A stretch of 64,000 nucleotides of DNA from Phyto melanocephala. Its lineage: Eukaryota; Arthropoda; Insecta; Diptera; Rhinophoridae. The position numbers and the translations under genes were made by a program. Position 1 is the first letter of the stretch. Each line of letters begins with the position of its first letter. The notes under the pieces were generated by a model. The model was not told where the DNA came from and made no database searches. It saw nothing but the letters and a program-made list of their open reading frames with translations. Below, one piece after another: positions 43,822 through 56,007 of this stretch. The DNA is taken from assembly GCA_941918925.1 (NCBI GenBank), contig OW799234.1, positions 82,126,997 to 82,190,996 of the forward strand, read 5' to 3'.

Positions 43822-45155
43822 AACAAGTAAGAATGCTATGTTCGCGTTGACGAATCTGATAACACCTTACACTATCATGTACATAGGTATAGTGACCACA
43901 TCATAGCTTAGTCTAGATTTCAAATAAATTATTATACTCCATTTTCTTTATTATATTATATCTGACGCAATATTTCATTTTAAAACAGATAACTTTATTT
44001 TATACAAGACAAACCCTTTCATTTCATACCCATATTGATGCGGTTAATGTAAATAATTATCCGCCATTTTGTTTCGGGCATCTTTTGGTTTTACACTTTT
44101 TCATAGTTTACTGTATTTCACTGGTCCAATTTCGTTTGATACTAATATTGAGCTTAAAGAGCATTAATTTTTAAATACTAGTTTGATCCATATACAAAAT
44201 TATTGTACATAATTTTGTAGAGGCGGCGATCATTATGGGAATCTAGCCCATTCATTTGATATCCATATTGACATTCTGGGTTATCTGAAAGCTGCAAAAA
44301 ATCGATTATTATTTGTAAATTTTAGGAAAAACGCCACAGCAGTTGTATTAAGGTGCTTATATCTCAGTCAGTTGGGAACTTTTTTTTTTTGTTAGATTTA
44401 ACGAGTAATATTCTTCGAGTAATATTTTTCGAGTAATATTCTGCGGCTTGGAATATGGTTTTTAAAGCGTGTCCAAAACTTAATTAGGAAATATATATAT
44501 TTTTTTCAAATTATTAAAAATTAAATTAGTGACCGATTTGTCCAACATTTTTAAAATTTTATATAAATTATCCTAGGCCTGAAAAATGTTTAATTTATAG
44601 TAAAAATATGGAAAAAAAAGCAGAGGCGGTTCGTTTAGTTGTAGAACGATTGTGGAAGATTTCAATAGCGATTAATTTTCGAATATTTCCAAAAGAGTGA
44701 TGTCACATTCAGATCTGTGCTACAAGCTTCTAAAAGTTGATCTTAACGAACACGGACAAAAAAATTTTGCTCAATCGACTCCCCTATTCATAAGCTTTTT
44801 GAAAATACATATGTACTTTATGGGTACGAAAATGAATATTTTAGAAATTACATACGACATGACAAAGTTATATATACCCTTGAGTGCCCCAATGGACTAG
44901 TCAGTAGTGTGCTGATCTGCTAGTTCGGGGGTTGCGGGTTCAATTCCCGCCAGAGACTCTGAACTGGTCTGCTTCTCTTTCTCTTCTATTCTGACTATTT
45001 CTACTCTTATTCAATTCTTCTCTTCATTTCTATATTAAGGCGTCACAATGGACCGTAATGGTCTCCGGGTGAGGGTAACTTTGCACCAGCCTTACCTACC
45101 TACCTACCTACTTACCTATATATACCCTTGATACTAAAAGTGAAGGGTGTAAAAT
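43822..45155 (-). mobile_element. DINE-like family A element, long type, interrupted by a SINE
   Basis: Plus-strand start AACAAGTAAGAATGCTATGT with a lost hairpin. Internal units follow (CCCTTTCATTTCATACCCAT, CGCCATTTTG), then the middle module at 44280-44480 and the core (AAATGAATATTTTAG). The end TATATACCCTTGA...GTGAAGGGTGTAAAA is split by the SINE at 44884-45116. Removing the insert rejoins the family 3' sequence. Confidence 0.65.
44884..45116 (+). mobile_element. tRNA-derived SINE with perfect 15-bp TSD
   Basis: Flanked by TATATATACCCTTGA at 44869-44883 and 45117-45131. The head carries an A box (TGGACTAGTCAG, 44893-44904) and a B box (GGTTCAATTCC, 44937-44947) with tRNA-like spacing, then a C/T-rich linker. 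The 3' part (CACAATGGACC..., AATGGTCTCCGGGTG) ends in CTTACC(TACC)n-type repeats. The tail resembles the 3' end of the LINE at 30382-31287. It is non-coding and needs LINE proteins for movement. Confidence 0.85.
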
Positions 45156-45818
45156 ACCTACAGCTACAAATTACTCGGCAAAAAATGCTCGCATACGTAA
45201 GCCGTTGGCCTTAGGCGTAATTGAGGTATAACGATGACAAATAATTATAATTAAAATTATATATTTAACACTAGCAGTTGAACCCGGGCCGCTTTGCCCG
45301 TCACACAAAAAATATTTTTATTGTATTCATTAGGGGATAGCATTAAACAGGCTTTTAAAAAGGCTGAAGTAAAACTTGTGCATGTGTTTAGGTTATTGTA
45401 AAAATGGTACAATTTATTCTCAAAATTGAAAGACGTTTAATTACTCTGCAGATTTTGTGAACATTTTTAAAAGATTTTTTACGAATTTTCACAAAATTTT
45501 AAGATTTAAAATCTAACTTATACCCATTAAATTCCGTTTTTATATTTCTAATTTGAATTTGTTTTAGAATTCGGTTGCCTTTTATTGTTTATAATGTCAT
45601 TAATTACATTTATGTATGTGCATTTCACCATTCCAACCAGTAGAGTAAGTAGCAAAGGATTTTAAAAAAATTTTAAGTGATTAAGATAACATATGAAATA
45701 ATTGTCATAGAAAGAATTTCATTCGTACGAGGGGCACCTTTCCGCCAACATTTAGTTCAAATATAGAAATAATTAAAAATAGTTTAAAAATAAAAGCCGA
45801 ATTAAGCACTTTTTCTTT
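45156..45818. other. Spacer with a Helitron-like 3' terminus
   Basis: AT-rich spacer, no gene. A Helitron-like end lies at its left part (see 45271). Confidence 0.35.
45271..45310 (-). mobile_element. Helitron-like 3' terminus
   Basis: On the minus strand a CGGGC-AAAGCG-GCCCG hairpin is followed by GGTTCAACTG and CTAG, then T. Hairpin plus 10-12 bases plus CTRR-T is the Helitron 3' rule. The 5' end was not located, so the element's length (to the right) is unknown. Confidence 0.5.
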
Positions 45819-46690
45819 TTATACCCTTTATCAGTGGTGCCAATGGTGTATGTAGCTTTGTCATACCATTTGTAATTTCTACATAATTCATATCCGACCT
45901 CATATAGTATATATTTTCTAAAGCTTATGATTAGGGGAATCAATTGAGCAACTTCTGTCTGTGCGTGTTTTGGTTGAAATCAACTTTTAAAACTCTTCGG
46001 ATGTTGCCCAGATATGTATGTAGTATCAATCTTTAAGAAATATCCAGAAATAAATCGCTATTGAAATCCAGCAGAATCGACTGCCTCTGTTTTTGCCATA
46101 TAGATATTTACCGTAAAAATTAAAAATGTTCAGACCTACGATAATTTATAGTCATGGTTGCTACTATTTTCGGAAATCGGTCACTAAGCAGCCTTAAAAA
46201 AAATATATATTTAAAAGAAAAAATCAAGTTACTAAAGCTCTAAATTATAATAAAATACAAATACAAGCCGTAGGCTCGAACACTATTTTTATCTTTTTTA
46301 CACTACAAAAACTTGTAAAATCCATGATAGTTGCCAAATTTAGTCACTACCTACCTTTAACTATGAAAAAGTTAAAGTCCGAGATTGCGTCCGAAGTAAA
46401 ATGAGGATTTAAGGATCAAATATAGCAATTGCGGCTTTGCTTCTTTCAACCCCTACAATATTGGTATCAAATGAAAGGACTTGTAAGTCAAAATGTACTA
46501 TGGCGCCCTAAACAAAATATCGAACAATTTTTTTTCTCAACCCCATCAATATGGTTATCAAATAAAAGGGCTTGACTAGTAGTATACAGCTAATTACGTA
46601 AAAATTTAAAATCTGAGATAATGATACTAAAGCAAAATGGTGTACAATATTTAATTTGAAATCTAGTCTAATCTGCGACGCTATCGCGAA
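45819..46690 (+). mobile_element. DINE-like element, 5' part
   Basis: Starts TTATACCCTTTATCAG and has the core (AGTATATATTTTCTAAAGCT), TTCTGTCTGTGCGTG and the reversed middle module (TACAAGCCGTAGG...). Internal units with AAATGAAAGGACTTG and AATAAAAGGGCTTGACTAG follow. It ends where the mariner relic begins; the hairpin end is missing. Confidence 0.6.
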
Positions 46691-46691
46691 A

Positions 46692-47036
46692 AACAGCAAT
46701 GTTTTCAGTTTAACGAACTAAGAAGGCATTCACAGATGTTTTCACATTTTATACAGACCTCTTTTGTTTAAATTTAAATATTTTTCACAATTCTCCGATT
46801 GTGAACGAATTTGAACGATTATGTTGATCAGAATATCACAAAGTGAACGAAATGCATTTTAATGTGAACGCCAATTTTCATAGAAAGCCTGAATAACTTT
46901 AACGCATTGCTCGATTGTGTATCTTTCCATGGTTCTGAAATTGAGAAATGTCAAATGAAATGCAGAAAAAACTTAACGTTTAGTTGTGGTTCACATTCAA
47001 CATTGGTCGTTTAAATTTAACCACCCTTTATTTGCA
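46692..47036 (-). pseudogene. Mariner (lineage 2) 5' half
   Basis: The outer end TTTAAATTTAACCACCCTTT at 47017-47036 is the lineage 2 TIR. On the minus strand MERYTIEQCVKVIQAFYENW begins at about 46930, followed by a decayed helix-turn-helix part (AFRSL, IIVQIRSQSENCEKY). The catalytic half is absent. Confidence 0.65.
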
Positions 47037-47104
47037 GACGAACTAAAATAATACTTTCATATGATATTTGTAATGACATATAATATAACATATGTACATA
47101 CATA

Positions 47105-47500
47105 TAAAGGGTGTGCAAATTTCAGGTATCATTTTAATTTTAATAAAAAAAAAGTTTTTTGAGATATCAAAAATATTTTTATTTCAAATAGGTTCGGGAG
47201 AAAATTTAAAAATTATGTCGCTCAAGTGAATCCACCACCCTACTCGTGACAATCTTTTACCAAAATTCTCAATCACGTTGTTCAATAAGATGTTGTATTT
47301 TAAAGCTCTTGAACTGTTGTGGGATTATTGATGTACTCTTTCGATTTTTAAAGGTTTAAGATAGCATGATCTTGGTGGCCAATACCTCTACGATAAATAA
47401 TGCGGTTTTCGTACTTTACTTTCTAAAGATGCATTGTTTTACTCGACGTGTGGCAAGGGCACCATCTTGTTGATCATTGATCATTTTACATTATGTATCT
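47105..47500 (-). pseudogene. Mariner (lineage 3), 3' half
   Basis: The outer end AAGGGTGTGCAAATTTCAGG resembles that at 17655. Minus-strand reading NDQQDGALATRRVKQ (about 47490-47445) is the second catalytic block QQDGATCHT. Then EVLATKIMLS and a decayed C-terminus follow. Several stops make it dead. Confidence 0.6.
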
Positions 47501-47559
47501 TGTAAAAGATCTTTAGATTAATGGCGATATCAACTTTCTAAGTTATGAGGATTTTTTTT

Positions 47560-48116
47560 TATATGGAAACTATTAATATTATTACGAAAAAAGTTATCAG
47601 GCTCTTAGAGATTTCGGGTAAGAAAACATTTATTACATTTAAACATTTATTACTGTTCCTCAGATCTGAGTATGGTATCGATCTTTTGGAAATTTCCGGG
47701 AATGAATAGCTTTTGAAATTCAGCACAATCGCTCCATAACTTTCTGAGATATGAAAAAAAACCATGACCACCTCGTTTTTTTTTACAATTACAACAACAA
47801 CTTACATATATGCTGGTTAGAGTAATCGTGGCATCGAATCCCAGCTGAGCCCAAAAAATTTTTTTTTACTTAATTTGTTTATTTCATATATTATTTATAT
47901 TTTTATTATTTTTTTATATATATTTTTTTTTTAATTTTTTTTTAAATTTTTATGAAAATTTTTTTTTTAAATTTTTTTTGTAATTTTTTTTTTTGGAAAC
48001 ACGTAAACTCAATTTATAATTCTTCGTATTTCATATGATTAGAATGGTGATACAAACAATTGCTATTGCATGACTACACGTTGTGAAGGGTATATAAGAT
48101 TCGGCAGATTCGGCAG
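47560..48116 (+). mobile_element. DINE-like element, 5'-truncated
   Basis: Contains GTTCCTCAGATCTGAGTATG, CACAATCGCTCCATAACTTT and GGCATCGAATCCCAGCTGAG, then a T-rich tract. CACGTTGTGAAGGGTATATA follows, with a rearranged end where the hairpin is replaced by tandem ATTCGGCAG repeats (48091-48110). Confidence 0.6.
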
Positions 48117-49435
48117 ATTTAGTAGATTTTTCTCGGTTAAATATATTTTGTAAAACGTGGCTTTTTATGTATTAACACACACTGTTTATATACACGATTA
48201 TATAATTTCACTAAATTATAATAACACTTAAAATAACTCATTCCATTATGCACACATGTTTTGGTGTTTGACTTATCTTGTAATGTATTAATTAATATAT
48301 TTAATTAATTTTATTTATGCAGTACATTTTTTTAAAACCAAAAAATTTATGGTATTTTCAGATTTAATTATTACGTACCACAATAACTGTAAACGCCCTC
48401 ATATTGTCTCATTTATAATTCAAATAATATAATTGAACAAATTGCTACAACTATCTTTATTAAAATCTTAATTGGCTTAACAAAATTACAGTTTGGTCAT
48501 GAAAACACCAACTAATTAATTCTGTTAATCGTGTTCGTGTTATTATATATTAACGAGAGCTTATATATAATGAAATATTAACATATATCTTTACCTTGTT
48601 TAATGCTAAATTAAATATTTAACAATTTTATAAAGACTTCTACGACACAAACACCATTATTGTTAATTTTTTGTCCTGTTAAATTTGCTTGTTTCCTTGT
48701 TCGTTTCTCTAACAAGAGGATTCGCCTTAACTAGAGAAAATAAAATCTTAACATGGTAAAACTTTTCCAACTAAACTTACCTTTTAGAGTAGTCAGTGCA
48801 AAATAAGATGAAATAATTAAGTTAACATTAAATAATGTTGACATAATGAAAAATTCATGTTATCGCGAGAGCACTGTATATATCAATGTTTTAAAAAATA
48901 ATAATTAAAAAATGATCTCAATTATTAATGATATCAGCTAATTCAACTCTTGAAAGTTAAGAAAAAATTTAAAATCTAATAGAATCACTATAATACGTAC
49001 CCTGATAACTATAAAATTTAAATATGTAAATCGTTTTGTTTTCAATATATTTGTAAGAGTTAAAATTTTGTTTGCATTTAGATAAGCAGACAGTGAAAGT
49101 GAATAAATTTATTTTTCTTTTGCATAAAAATAAATAAGTTCTAAAAAGTAACAAACTGTTTTCCTGAATTTTCCCTTTCTACCCTGTTGGAAATAAGTTG
49201 TAATTTTTACTAAATTTCATAATTGTTTATGTCTGGTGAAAATTCAATTACAAATTTTTTTCCAAATTGGCCCTGTAATAAGAAATTAAATATATATTCC
49301 CTTTTTTGTCTTTCTAAAAGTTAAAAAAAATTTCACCTAAATAAATAGTTGCCCATATTATATTAGTCGATAACACAAGGCAACAATATTTCAAAAATTT
49401 AAAAGGCTTTTAAAACCACTATGCAATTTTGATGT
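48117..49435. other. AT-rich stretch, no gene seen
   Basis: About 1.3 kb without repeats or convincing frames. Confidence 0.4.
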
Positions 49436-49439
49436 GTTG

Positions 49440-49934
49440 TGGTTCCAGTAGTACAAATATCGTCCAAATTTTATATTCTAGGGAGAGTTTTTTAAATTTT
49501 TAATTAAAATTCAAGATTTTTTTAAGACGCTTCTCCAAATAGTCAATGATAACTCGAAAACGGTTAGTCCGATATTATTAACAAAAAACTTTGAAAAATT
49601 TAGATTTGCATAGCCTTTAATCCGTTAATATATTCCGTTTTAATCAGCTCAGTAGTTTCGGAGTTATACTAAAAAAATTAAAGTATTTAATATATTTTTT
49701 ACTTGAGCACAAACATGTCAAAAAGGTTTTTTCCAAACAATTTTTCTAGAAATTGAAACTTAGCACACATATTGAGCTGTCATGAATATAGAATTTCGTG
49801 ATTAGAAAAAAGGGCAGTGGCACGCCCATAAAAAAAGTTATAATTTTTAGCTTCTTGCACTTGATATTCAATTAAAATTCAGAATGCATTTTCATTCATT
49901 AAGGGGCGTAGCAACGAGCGCCGGGCTTGGCTAG
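49440..49934 (+). mobile_element. Helitron-like element, 3' part
   Basis: The last 200 bp (GAAACTTAGCACACATATTG, GGCACGCCCATAAA, TAAGGGGCGTAGCAACGAGC, then GGCTTGGCTAG followed by T) match the ends of the pair at 33988-35280. The upstream part (ACTCGAAAACGGTTAGTCCG at 49551-49570) is of a type often seen in insect rolling-circle elements. The 5' limit is uncertain. Confidence 0.5.
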
Positions 49935-49935
49935 T

Positions 49936-50460
49936 AATTAATAATTAACGTCCTGTTGAAAAATATATTAAAAATACCCACAAGATGGACAATCCCATTG
50001 AAGTATTTTTATGGATTAACTTAAAGCAATAAAATTTTTTCCGCTTTATGTTTTTGGAAGATGCATAGGGTACCAAAAAAGTACCAAATTATAGTTTTTA
50101 ACCGTTTTTCCCTTAGGAGTTAAAAATTTAGAAAAATACTAGACTCTTTTCAGTTTATTTTTTTAATTAAATTACAATAACTTATTTAGTTTATCTGTAT
50201 CATTTTCAGTTTAGAAGATATAAGGTTACCGATTTTACCCGTATTTACCCTTTTTTCCCTTAAAGTTGGAAAAGAGGAACCTACTGTCTAAATTTCATGT
50301 CTTTACCTTTTTGCATTTCGGCTGTGCGTTTCAGTCAGTCACTTTTATCTTTTATATATACTGATAGATAGATCTGAATTTTCCTAATTTTTTTTCTTTA
50401 TTAATCTTTCTGCTAGTTAAAAAAAAAATTGAATTAGCAACAAACATAAAAAAATGGCAA
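49936..50460. other. AT-rich spacer, no gene seen
   Basis: No open frame or repeat recognised. Confidence 0.4.
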
Positions 50461-50464
50461 CACT

Positions 50465-51240
50465 GGTTATAATAATCGCCTCAATAAGTGGTGCAAAATT
50501 AACCTGATGAAATTGAATATAAAGAAATGCAAATAAATGTTCTTCTACTGAAGTTGCTGTTCTCCAGTTAATTATACGTTAAATGGAATTTACCTGGAAT
50601 CAGTTGATGAATTTATGGATCTTGGAATTTTACTTGATCCTAAATTAGATTTCCACAAGCATACAACTGTAATCGTTAACAAAGCGCTTGGAGTGCTTGC
50701 TTATATAAAACGACGGTCAAAAGAATTTTCCGATCCAGGTATTACTATATATCTTTAGTAAGATCAATATTGGAGTATGAATCTGTTGTTTGGGACCCAA
50801 AATATAATGTCCATGTTGATCGCATCGAATCTGTGCAGAAGCAATTTCTTTTGTTTTGTCTAAGAAGATCTTTTGGAAGCTATCTAATGAACCTACCACC
50901 ATACGAAACCAGGCTAGCTTTAATCAAATTGCCTACTTTGACAAGTCGTTGCTCTATGCGTAGTGTGCGTTTTTTGATTAACCTAATAAATGGTGACATT
51001 ATTTTTGATTTTCTTTTGAGTAACGTTAATTCAAAATATTCCACTTCGTACAACGTACAAGAATTTTAATGATATGTATCATTTAATCGATTTTTCTATA
51101 AATATTAATGTTATTAAACGTAATATAATATTGTTTTTAAATAATTAAACGTTTTGTATGTACATGTTTAAATTAATTTTAATATAATAGTCTGTAAGGA
51201 TACATGACCATAGACTTAATTAAATAGACAAATAAATAAT
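50465..51240 (+). mobile_element. 5'-truncated CR1/Jockey-group LINE fragment
   Basis: Encodes the end of the reverse transcriptase region and C-terminus, broken by stops. NKWCKINLMKLNIKKCK and SVDEFMDLGILLDPKLDFHK come first, then LGVLAYIKRRSKEFSDPGIT. After a break, EYESVVWDPKYNVHVDRIES, VQKQFLLF and LPPYETRLALIKLPTLTSR follow (50770-51069). It ends in a TAGACAAATAAATAATAAA tail. No clear target duplication was found. Confidence 0.7.
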
Positions 51241-51855
51241 AAACACAGAAAACCTGCAAGTGAGTAGGTGTAAAAAACTATAAAACAAAAAAATGCTAAA
51301 TAAAAATAAGAGGAAAAATTCTAAAATTCTTTTTAGTTTGAGGTAACATTCAGGTGGCTGAACTTAAATATGGCAGCAACAACTAGGTTTTGTATGTAAA
51401 AGGTTATCAAGTTTCAGTAGCCGATACTAAACTATTTGCAATAGAAAATTTCTGAGTCTAGAATATACAACACAACACAAAACATTTATATTTTTTGAAT
51501 CACTTATCCACTTGGACAAATTACAAATTTCGTGTTTCTTGAACTTTTTATTACAACCCTCGTATAGAGAAATGGAATTTCAAAAATGCTGTCATCAAAT
51601 GTCTGGTAGATAGCAAATTTTTTTCAATTAAATTCAAATTAAATTAAAATTTTGCAAAACTATTTCATGACTCATATCGGACCCCTGCTTTTTAATTCGC
51701 ACAAGTTTAAAATTTTTATGATTTTTAAAATCTTGAAAAAAAAATCCATAAACATGAAATAAAAAAATCATAAAAATTGCGTGCTATAAAAAATTAATTA
51801 ATAACAAACATTCAAATAAAAAATATAAAGTGATTTATTATAAAATAAAAAAAAA
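51241..51855. other. AT-rich spacer, no gene seen
   Basis: No supported feature. Confidence 0.4.
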
Positions 51856-52799
51856 AACAAGTAAGAGTTCTATATTCGGCCATGCTGAATCTGATAAAAC
51901 CCTTCACCATCATGTGCATAGGTTTAATTTCACCTATATTTCATGTTATACGCCATTTGTCCTTATTATTTCCTACGCCATCCTCGATTTTGTATTTTTA
52001 CGTAGTTAAATTATTCAACTAGTCAAGCCCTTTAATTTGATACCCATATTGATGGGGTCAAAGAATTTTCTTCTGCCATTTTGTTATAGACGCCATCTTG
52101 GATTTAAAATTTTTTTAATAATAACCTGTATTCTACTGGTCTAGCCCTTCCATTTGATACCAATATTGAGGGGGTTCAAGAAGTTACATTTTAAAATACC
52201 AGATTTAGCCCATATATAAATTTATTGTCCGCCATTTTGTAATGTCGGCCATTTTGTAGTGCTTATATTGCGCTAGTCATGTCCTTTTTAGATGATACCA
52301 ATATTGACTCTCTCGGCTGTATAGAAGCTGAAAAAATTTGATTCTCGTTTGTTAATTTTTGGAATATATATATTTTTTGCCTATAACTTTACCGATTAAA
52401 GCACGTTTTATCCAAAATTTTTTACGAATATCTCTAGAGGCATATTATATCTACAAATAGTAGCAAATTAATTTTGGTAGTAAAAATATGGGAAAAAAAA
52501 CAGAGGCAGTTGTGTTTATTTGCTCATATCTCAGAAAGTTATGAGGTGATTGTGCTGAATTTCAATAGCGATTCATTCCCGGATATTTCCAAAAGTTTGA
52601 TACCATACACAGATCCGAGGAACATATGGTTGCTTCTAAAAGTTGATTTCAACCAATGCACGGACAAGCGGACATGGCTTAATCGACTTCTCTATTCATA
52701 AGCTTTCAGAAAATATGTCGGAAATGAAAATTGCAGAAATTACAAACGGAATGACAAGGCTATATATACCCTTGTGCATCACAGGTGAAGGGTATAAAA
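51856..52799 (-). mobile_element. DINE-like family A element, long type
   Basis: Plus-strand start AACAAGTAAGAGTTCTATAT and hairpin with mismatch (TTCGGCCATGCTGAAT). Two to three internal units follow (CATATTGATGGGGTC, CGCCATCTTGGATTT, CTACTGGTCTAGCCC), then the middle module. The core lacks the usual TATACTTTATGGGG word, and the end is CACAGGTGAAGGGTATAAAA. The GTCY array is reduced to CGGACAAGCGGAC. Confidence 0.7.
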
Positions 52800-53258
52800 A
52801 CTGGCATGCAAAAATGGGCCATGTTGACATTTGTCGTAGTTTTGGTTGTTATATGACTGCTTTTTCAGACACTGTAAACAGATGTAAATTAAGCCATTTG
52901 TCTTTATTACATCAGACCTATAATTAAGCCTTCTAATACCAAACTTAATTCTAATTACAATATTTATACATTCATATTATAATAAAAATTGGTCTTTGAT
53001 AATCTTTTTCAAAGAACAAGAAAGCCGATATCAATTTAATTTAATTTATTGACATTTTTAAGTAGACATAAGCTACTACGTACAAAACTTTCCTAACAGA
53101 CATAAATTACTAGGCGATAAAACTTTGCTGTGAGTTTCTTATTAATAGTATTTTTACTATTTTATATTTAAAGAGAAATGTAACCCAATAACAAGCCTTG
53201 AAATTAAATTACCTCAGCTGATATGAATTTAAACAAATTATAAATCTGGCTAAAACAG

Positions 53259-53554
53259 CTTATACTCGGCACGTTTTTTACATCAAATTTGTGACTCATT
53301 CGTAATCTTGCATGTCTCCTAAAATTGTTATTTTACAGTCGACCGCCACTGACTGTTTTCCAGCAACAGAGATTTTTGCCAACAGCTGATGTCAGTGGCT
53401 TTTTTAAAACAAAATAGAGCAAGCTATAATTGAAATTTTGTCCGATGACTTTCAACATGAGTTTAACAGAAGTAAAGGTAATGACATGATGAATGAAGAT
53501 GTGGAATATTTGACAAGTCAGATGTAAAAAACTTTCAGTGTATTATTTATTAGC
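53259..53554. mobile_element. MITE E, copy 2 (diverged)
   Basis: Inverted repeats match the 13555-13856 copy: TATACTCGGCACGTTTTTTA at the left, and complement AGTCAGATGTAAAAAAC at the right (53516-53532). The interior segment with CAGAGATTTTTGCCAAC is the reverse complement of the corresponding part of copy 1, so the orientation is opposite. Confidence 0.6.
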
Positions 53555-54013
53555 TACTTAACACCAAACGCACTAGCTTCAATCATTATGTATTCAAAAA
53601 AATAATAATTGGTTGCAAACGCTGCCTTCTTCTATTAGATAAAGTAAAAAAAACAAGTAGCTGTTATATTCGACCTTGCAGATTCTGATAATACTCCTCA
53701 CCATCATGTACATAGATATAATGACGACATTGTAGTGTAGTCGAGATTTTATATTTAATGCTAAATATATTTATTAATTATTTTCGATGTTATCTTTGAT
53801 TTTTACTGTATTATACTAGTCAAACCTTTTCATTTGTATCGCATATTGATGGGGTAAAGAAAATAAATTATTCGCCATCTTGGATTTTACACTTTTTCAT
53901 AGTTTACTGTACTCTGCTGTTCAAGCCCAATCATTTGATTGCAATTTTCTGAGGGTCAAAGAGAACTATGTCGTAATAACTATACTTGTCCCATATGGGC
54001 ATTTCCATGTCAT

Positions 54014-54517
54014 CGTATGTGACATTTGTACTCCTATAAAGTGAAGTAATTTTTGCAAAAGTAAGAGTAACTAAAACAAAATTAGATCTTTATGTTTCAT
54101 TCAAAGGGTACTTTATTTAAAAAAAAAGAAAATATTATATTCTAATAAGAAAAATAAGAATATATAGTACGTGACATAAAACAGAAGTGATTTTGAGGTA
54201 TATATGGAAACATAAAAAAATCTGCGTATCTTGGGAGGCATTTTTTGTTTTTTTAATTTCTTACACTAAACCAAATATTTTTCATTTAAAATCCATCATT
54301 TTCAATTGAAAATAATCTTTAAATGATTTTATAATAAATTCAATTTAATATCGTTCGTGACACATCGTACGTGACAGATTTTTCTCGAATAGTATTCTTA
54401 GGTAATAAAATTTATATTATGTTAAGAAAAAAAGTTAAATTCTAAATTAGGTGCTCTTGCGACTGTTCAAATACGAATGACGGAGACAAATAATGTTTTT
54501 GCACTACGTACGTGACA
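54014..54517 (+). repeat. Five direct copies of an 11-bp CGTACGTGACA motif
   Basis: CGTATGTGACA 54014-54024, AGTACGTGACA 54166-54176, CGTTCGTGACA 54352-54362, CGTACGTGACA 54366-54376 and CGTACGTGACA 54507-54517, all on the plus strand. The TACGTGAC core resembles bHLH-PAS (Tango partner) sites. The strict spacing-free repetition equally fits subterminal protein-binding repeats of an unknown transposon. Confidence 0.6.
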
Positions 54518-55209
54518 TTGAAATAACATCCAAAGGAAATAAAAAAAAAATACCGCCAATTGGACTCTATATTTTCTTTTTTCTTATGGATCTTGTTAAT
54601 TGTTGTTGTTACCTAATTTTAAAGGAATATTTTCAATTACAATTTATTTTTACAATTTAGTCGCAAAAACAAAAAATAGTTGATTGCAATTCTTTAAAAT
54701 AAGTCAAAGAGATAATCAGATTAAACTCTTATTATTGCTCTTAAAATAATTTAATAAGATCTTGCGCAGGTAGCATGGTAAAATTTGAGTGTTTTTTTTA
54801 TCGATAAACTTATATTGAAAAACTTTCATATTGTATTTTAACTTTTCCATGCCGAACTGGATTTTACTGGTCAAGCCCTTTCTTTTAATACTAGTATTAA
54901 GAAGGTTGAAGGGGTATTATTTTAATACTTGATTTGTACGCCATTTTCTAGTAGTGGATCTAACACCTGTTTATAGTGTATTATATTTTCCTCGTTAAGC
55001 CCCTTGGCACTCTCGGTTGTTAAGAATCTAAAAAATCGAATTGTGTCTGTAAATTTTTGGAAAAACACCAAAGCAGTTCTATGTTGGCGCTTATATCTCG
55101 GTTAGTTTCACACCAATTTATTAGCTTTGCTCAGGAATAATTTCTCAGGCTACGGCTTGCAACCTGGCGTCAGAAGCGTGTCCAAACATTAGTTAGGAGA
55201 TTAAGAAAA

Positions 55210-56007
55210 AACAAGTAAGAGTGCTATATTCGGCCATGCCGAATCTTATATACCCTTCACAACGTGTAGTCATGCAATAACAGTTGCTTGTATCACCATT
55301 CATCCCATATGAAATACGTACACGTATGTATGTTAAAAAAACGAAAAAAAAAAAAATTTAAAAAAAAAATTTAAAAAAAAAATTAAAAAAAAAATTAAAA
55401 AAAAAAATTATTATATATATAATATACATATATAAAACAAAAAAAAAAATAAAAAAAAATTTAAAAAAAATTTAAAAAAAAAATAATAATAAAAATATAA
55501 ATAATATATTAAATAAAAAATAAAAAAAAAATAAAAAAAAAAAATTAAAAAAAAATTTTTTAAAAAAATAAAAAAATTTTTTTTTGGCTCAGTTGGGATT
55601 CGATGCCACGTTTTCTCTAACCAGTATACACGTTTGTATGTATGTATGTTGTTGTTGTAATGTTGTTCTTGTGAAAAAAAAATCGAGGTGGTCGTGGGTT
55701 TTTGCTCATATCTCAGTTGTTTATGTACCGATGTTTCTGATTTTCAATAGCGATCTACTCCCGAATATTTCTGATATTTTAATACCTTACCCGGGTCCAA
55801 CCTATGTCGGGGGGCTTCAAAAAGTTGATTTCAACATACACACGGACAGACGGACAGACTGACAGACTGACAGGGCTTAATCGACTTCCCTATTCATAAG
55901 CTTTCAGAAAATATATACTTTATGGGGTCGGAAATGAAAATTGTAGAAATTTCACACGGAATGACAAACCTATATATACCCTTTTTCACTGTGTGAAGGG
56001 TATAAAA
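55210..56007 (-). mobile_element. DINE-like family A element, subfamily I, nested insertion
   Basis: Full-length copy: plus-strand ACAAGTAAGAGTGCTATATT, hairpin with one change (TTCGGCCATGCCGAAT) and an A-rich tract (55335-55580). GGCTCAGTTGGGATTCGATG, the core and GTCTGTCC-complement array follow, ending CACTGTGTGAAGGGTATAAA. It is inserted within 53651-56400, because host-element sequence resumes on both sides. Confidence 0.75.

Noticed and set aside
44884..44955. Possible tRNA gene
   Set aside because: A and B boxes are present, but the element continues into a SINE linker and tail with target duplications, so it is a SINE head and not a tRNA gene.
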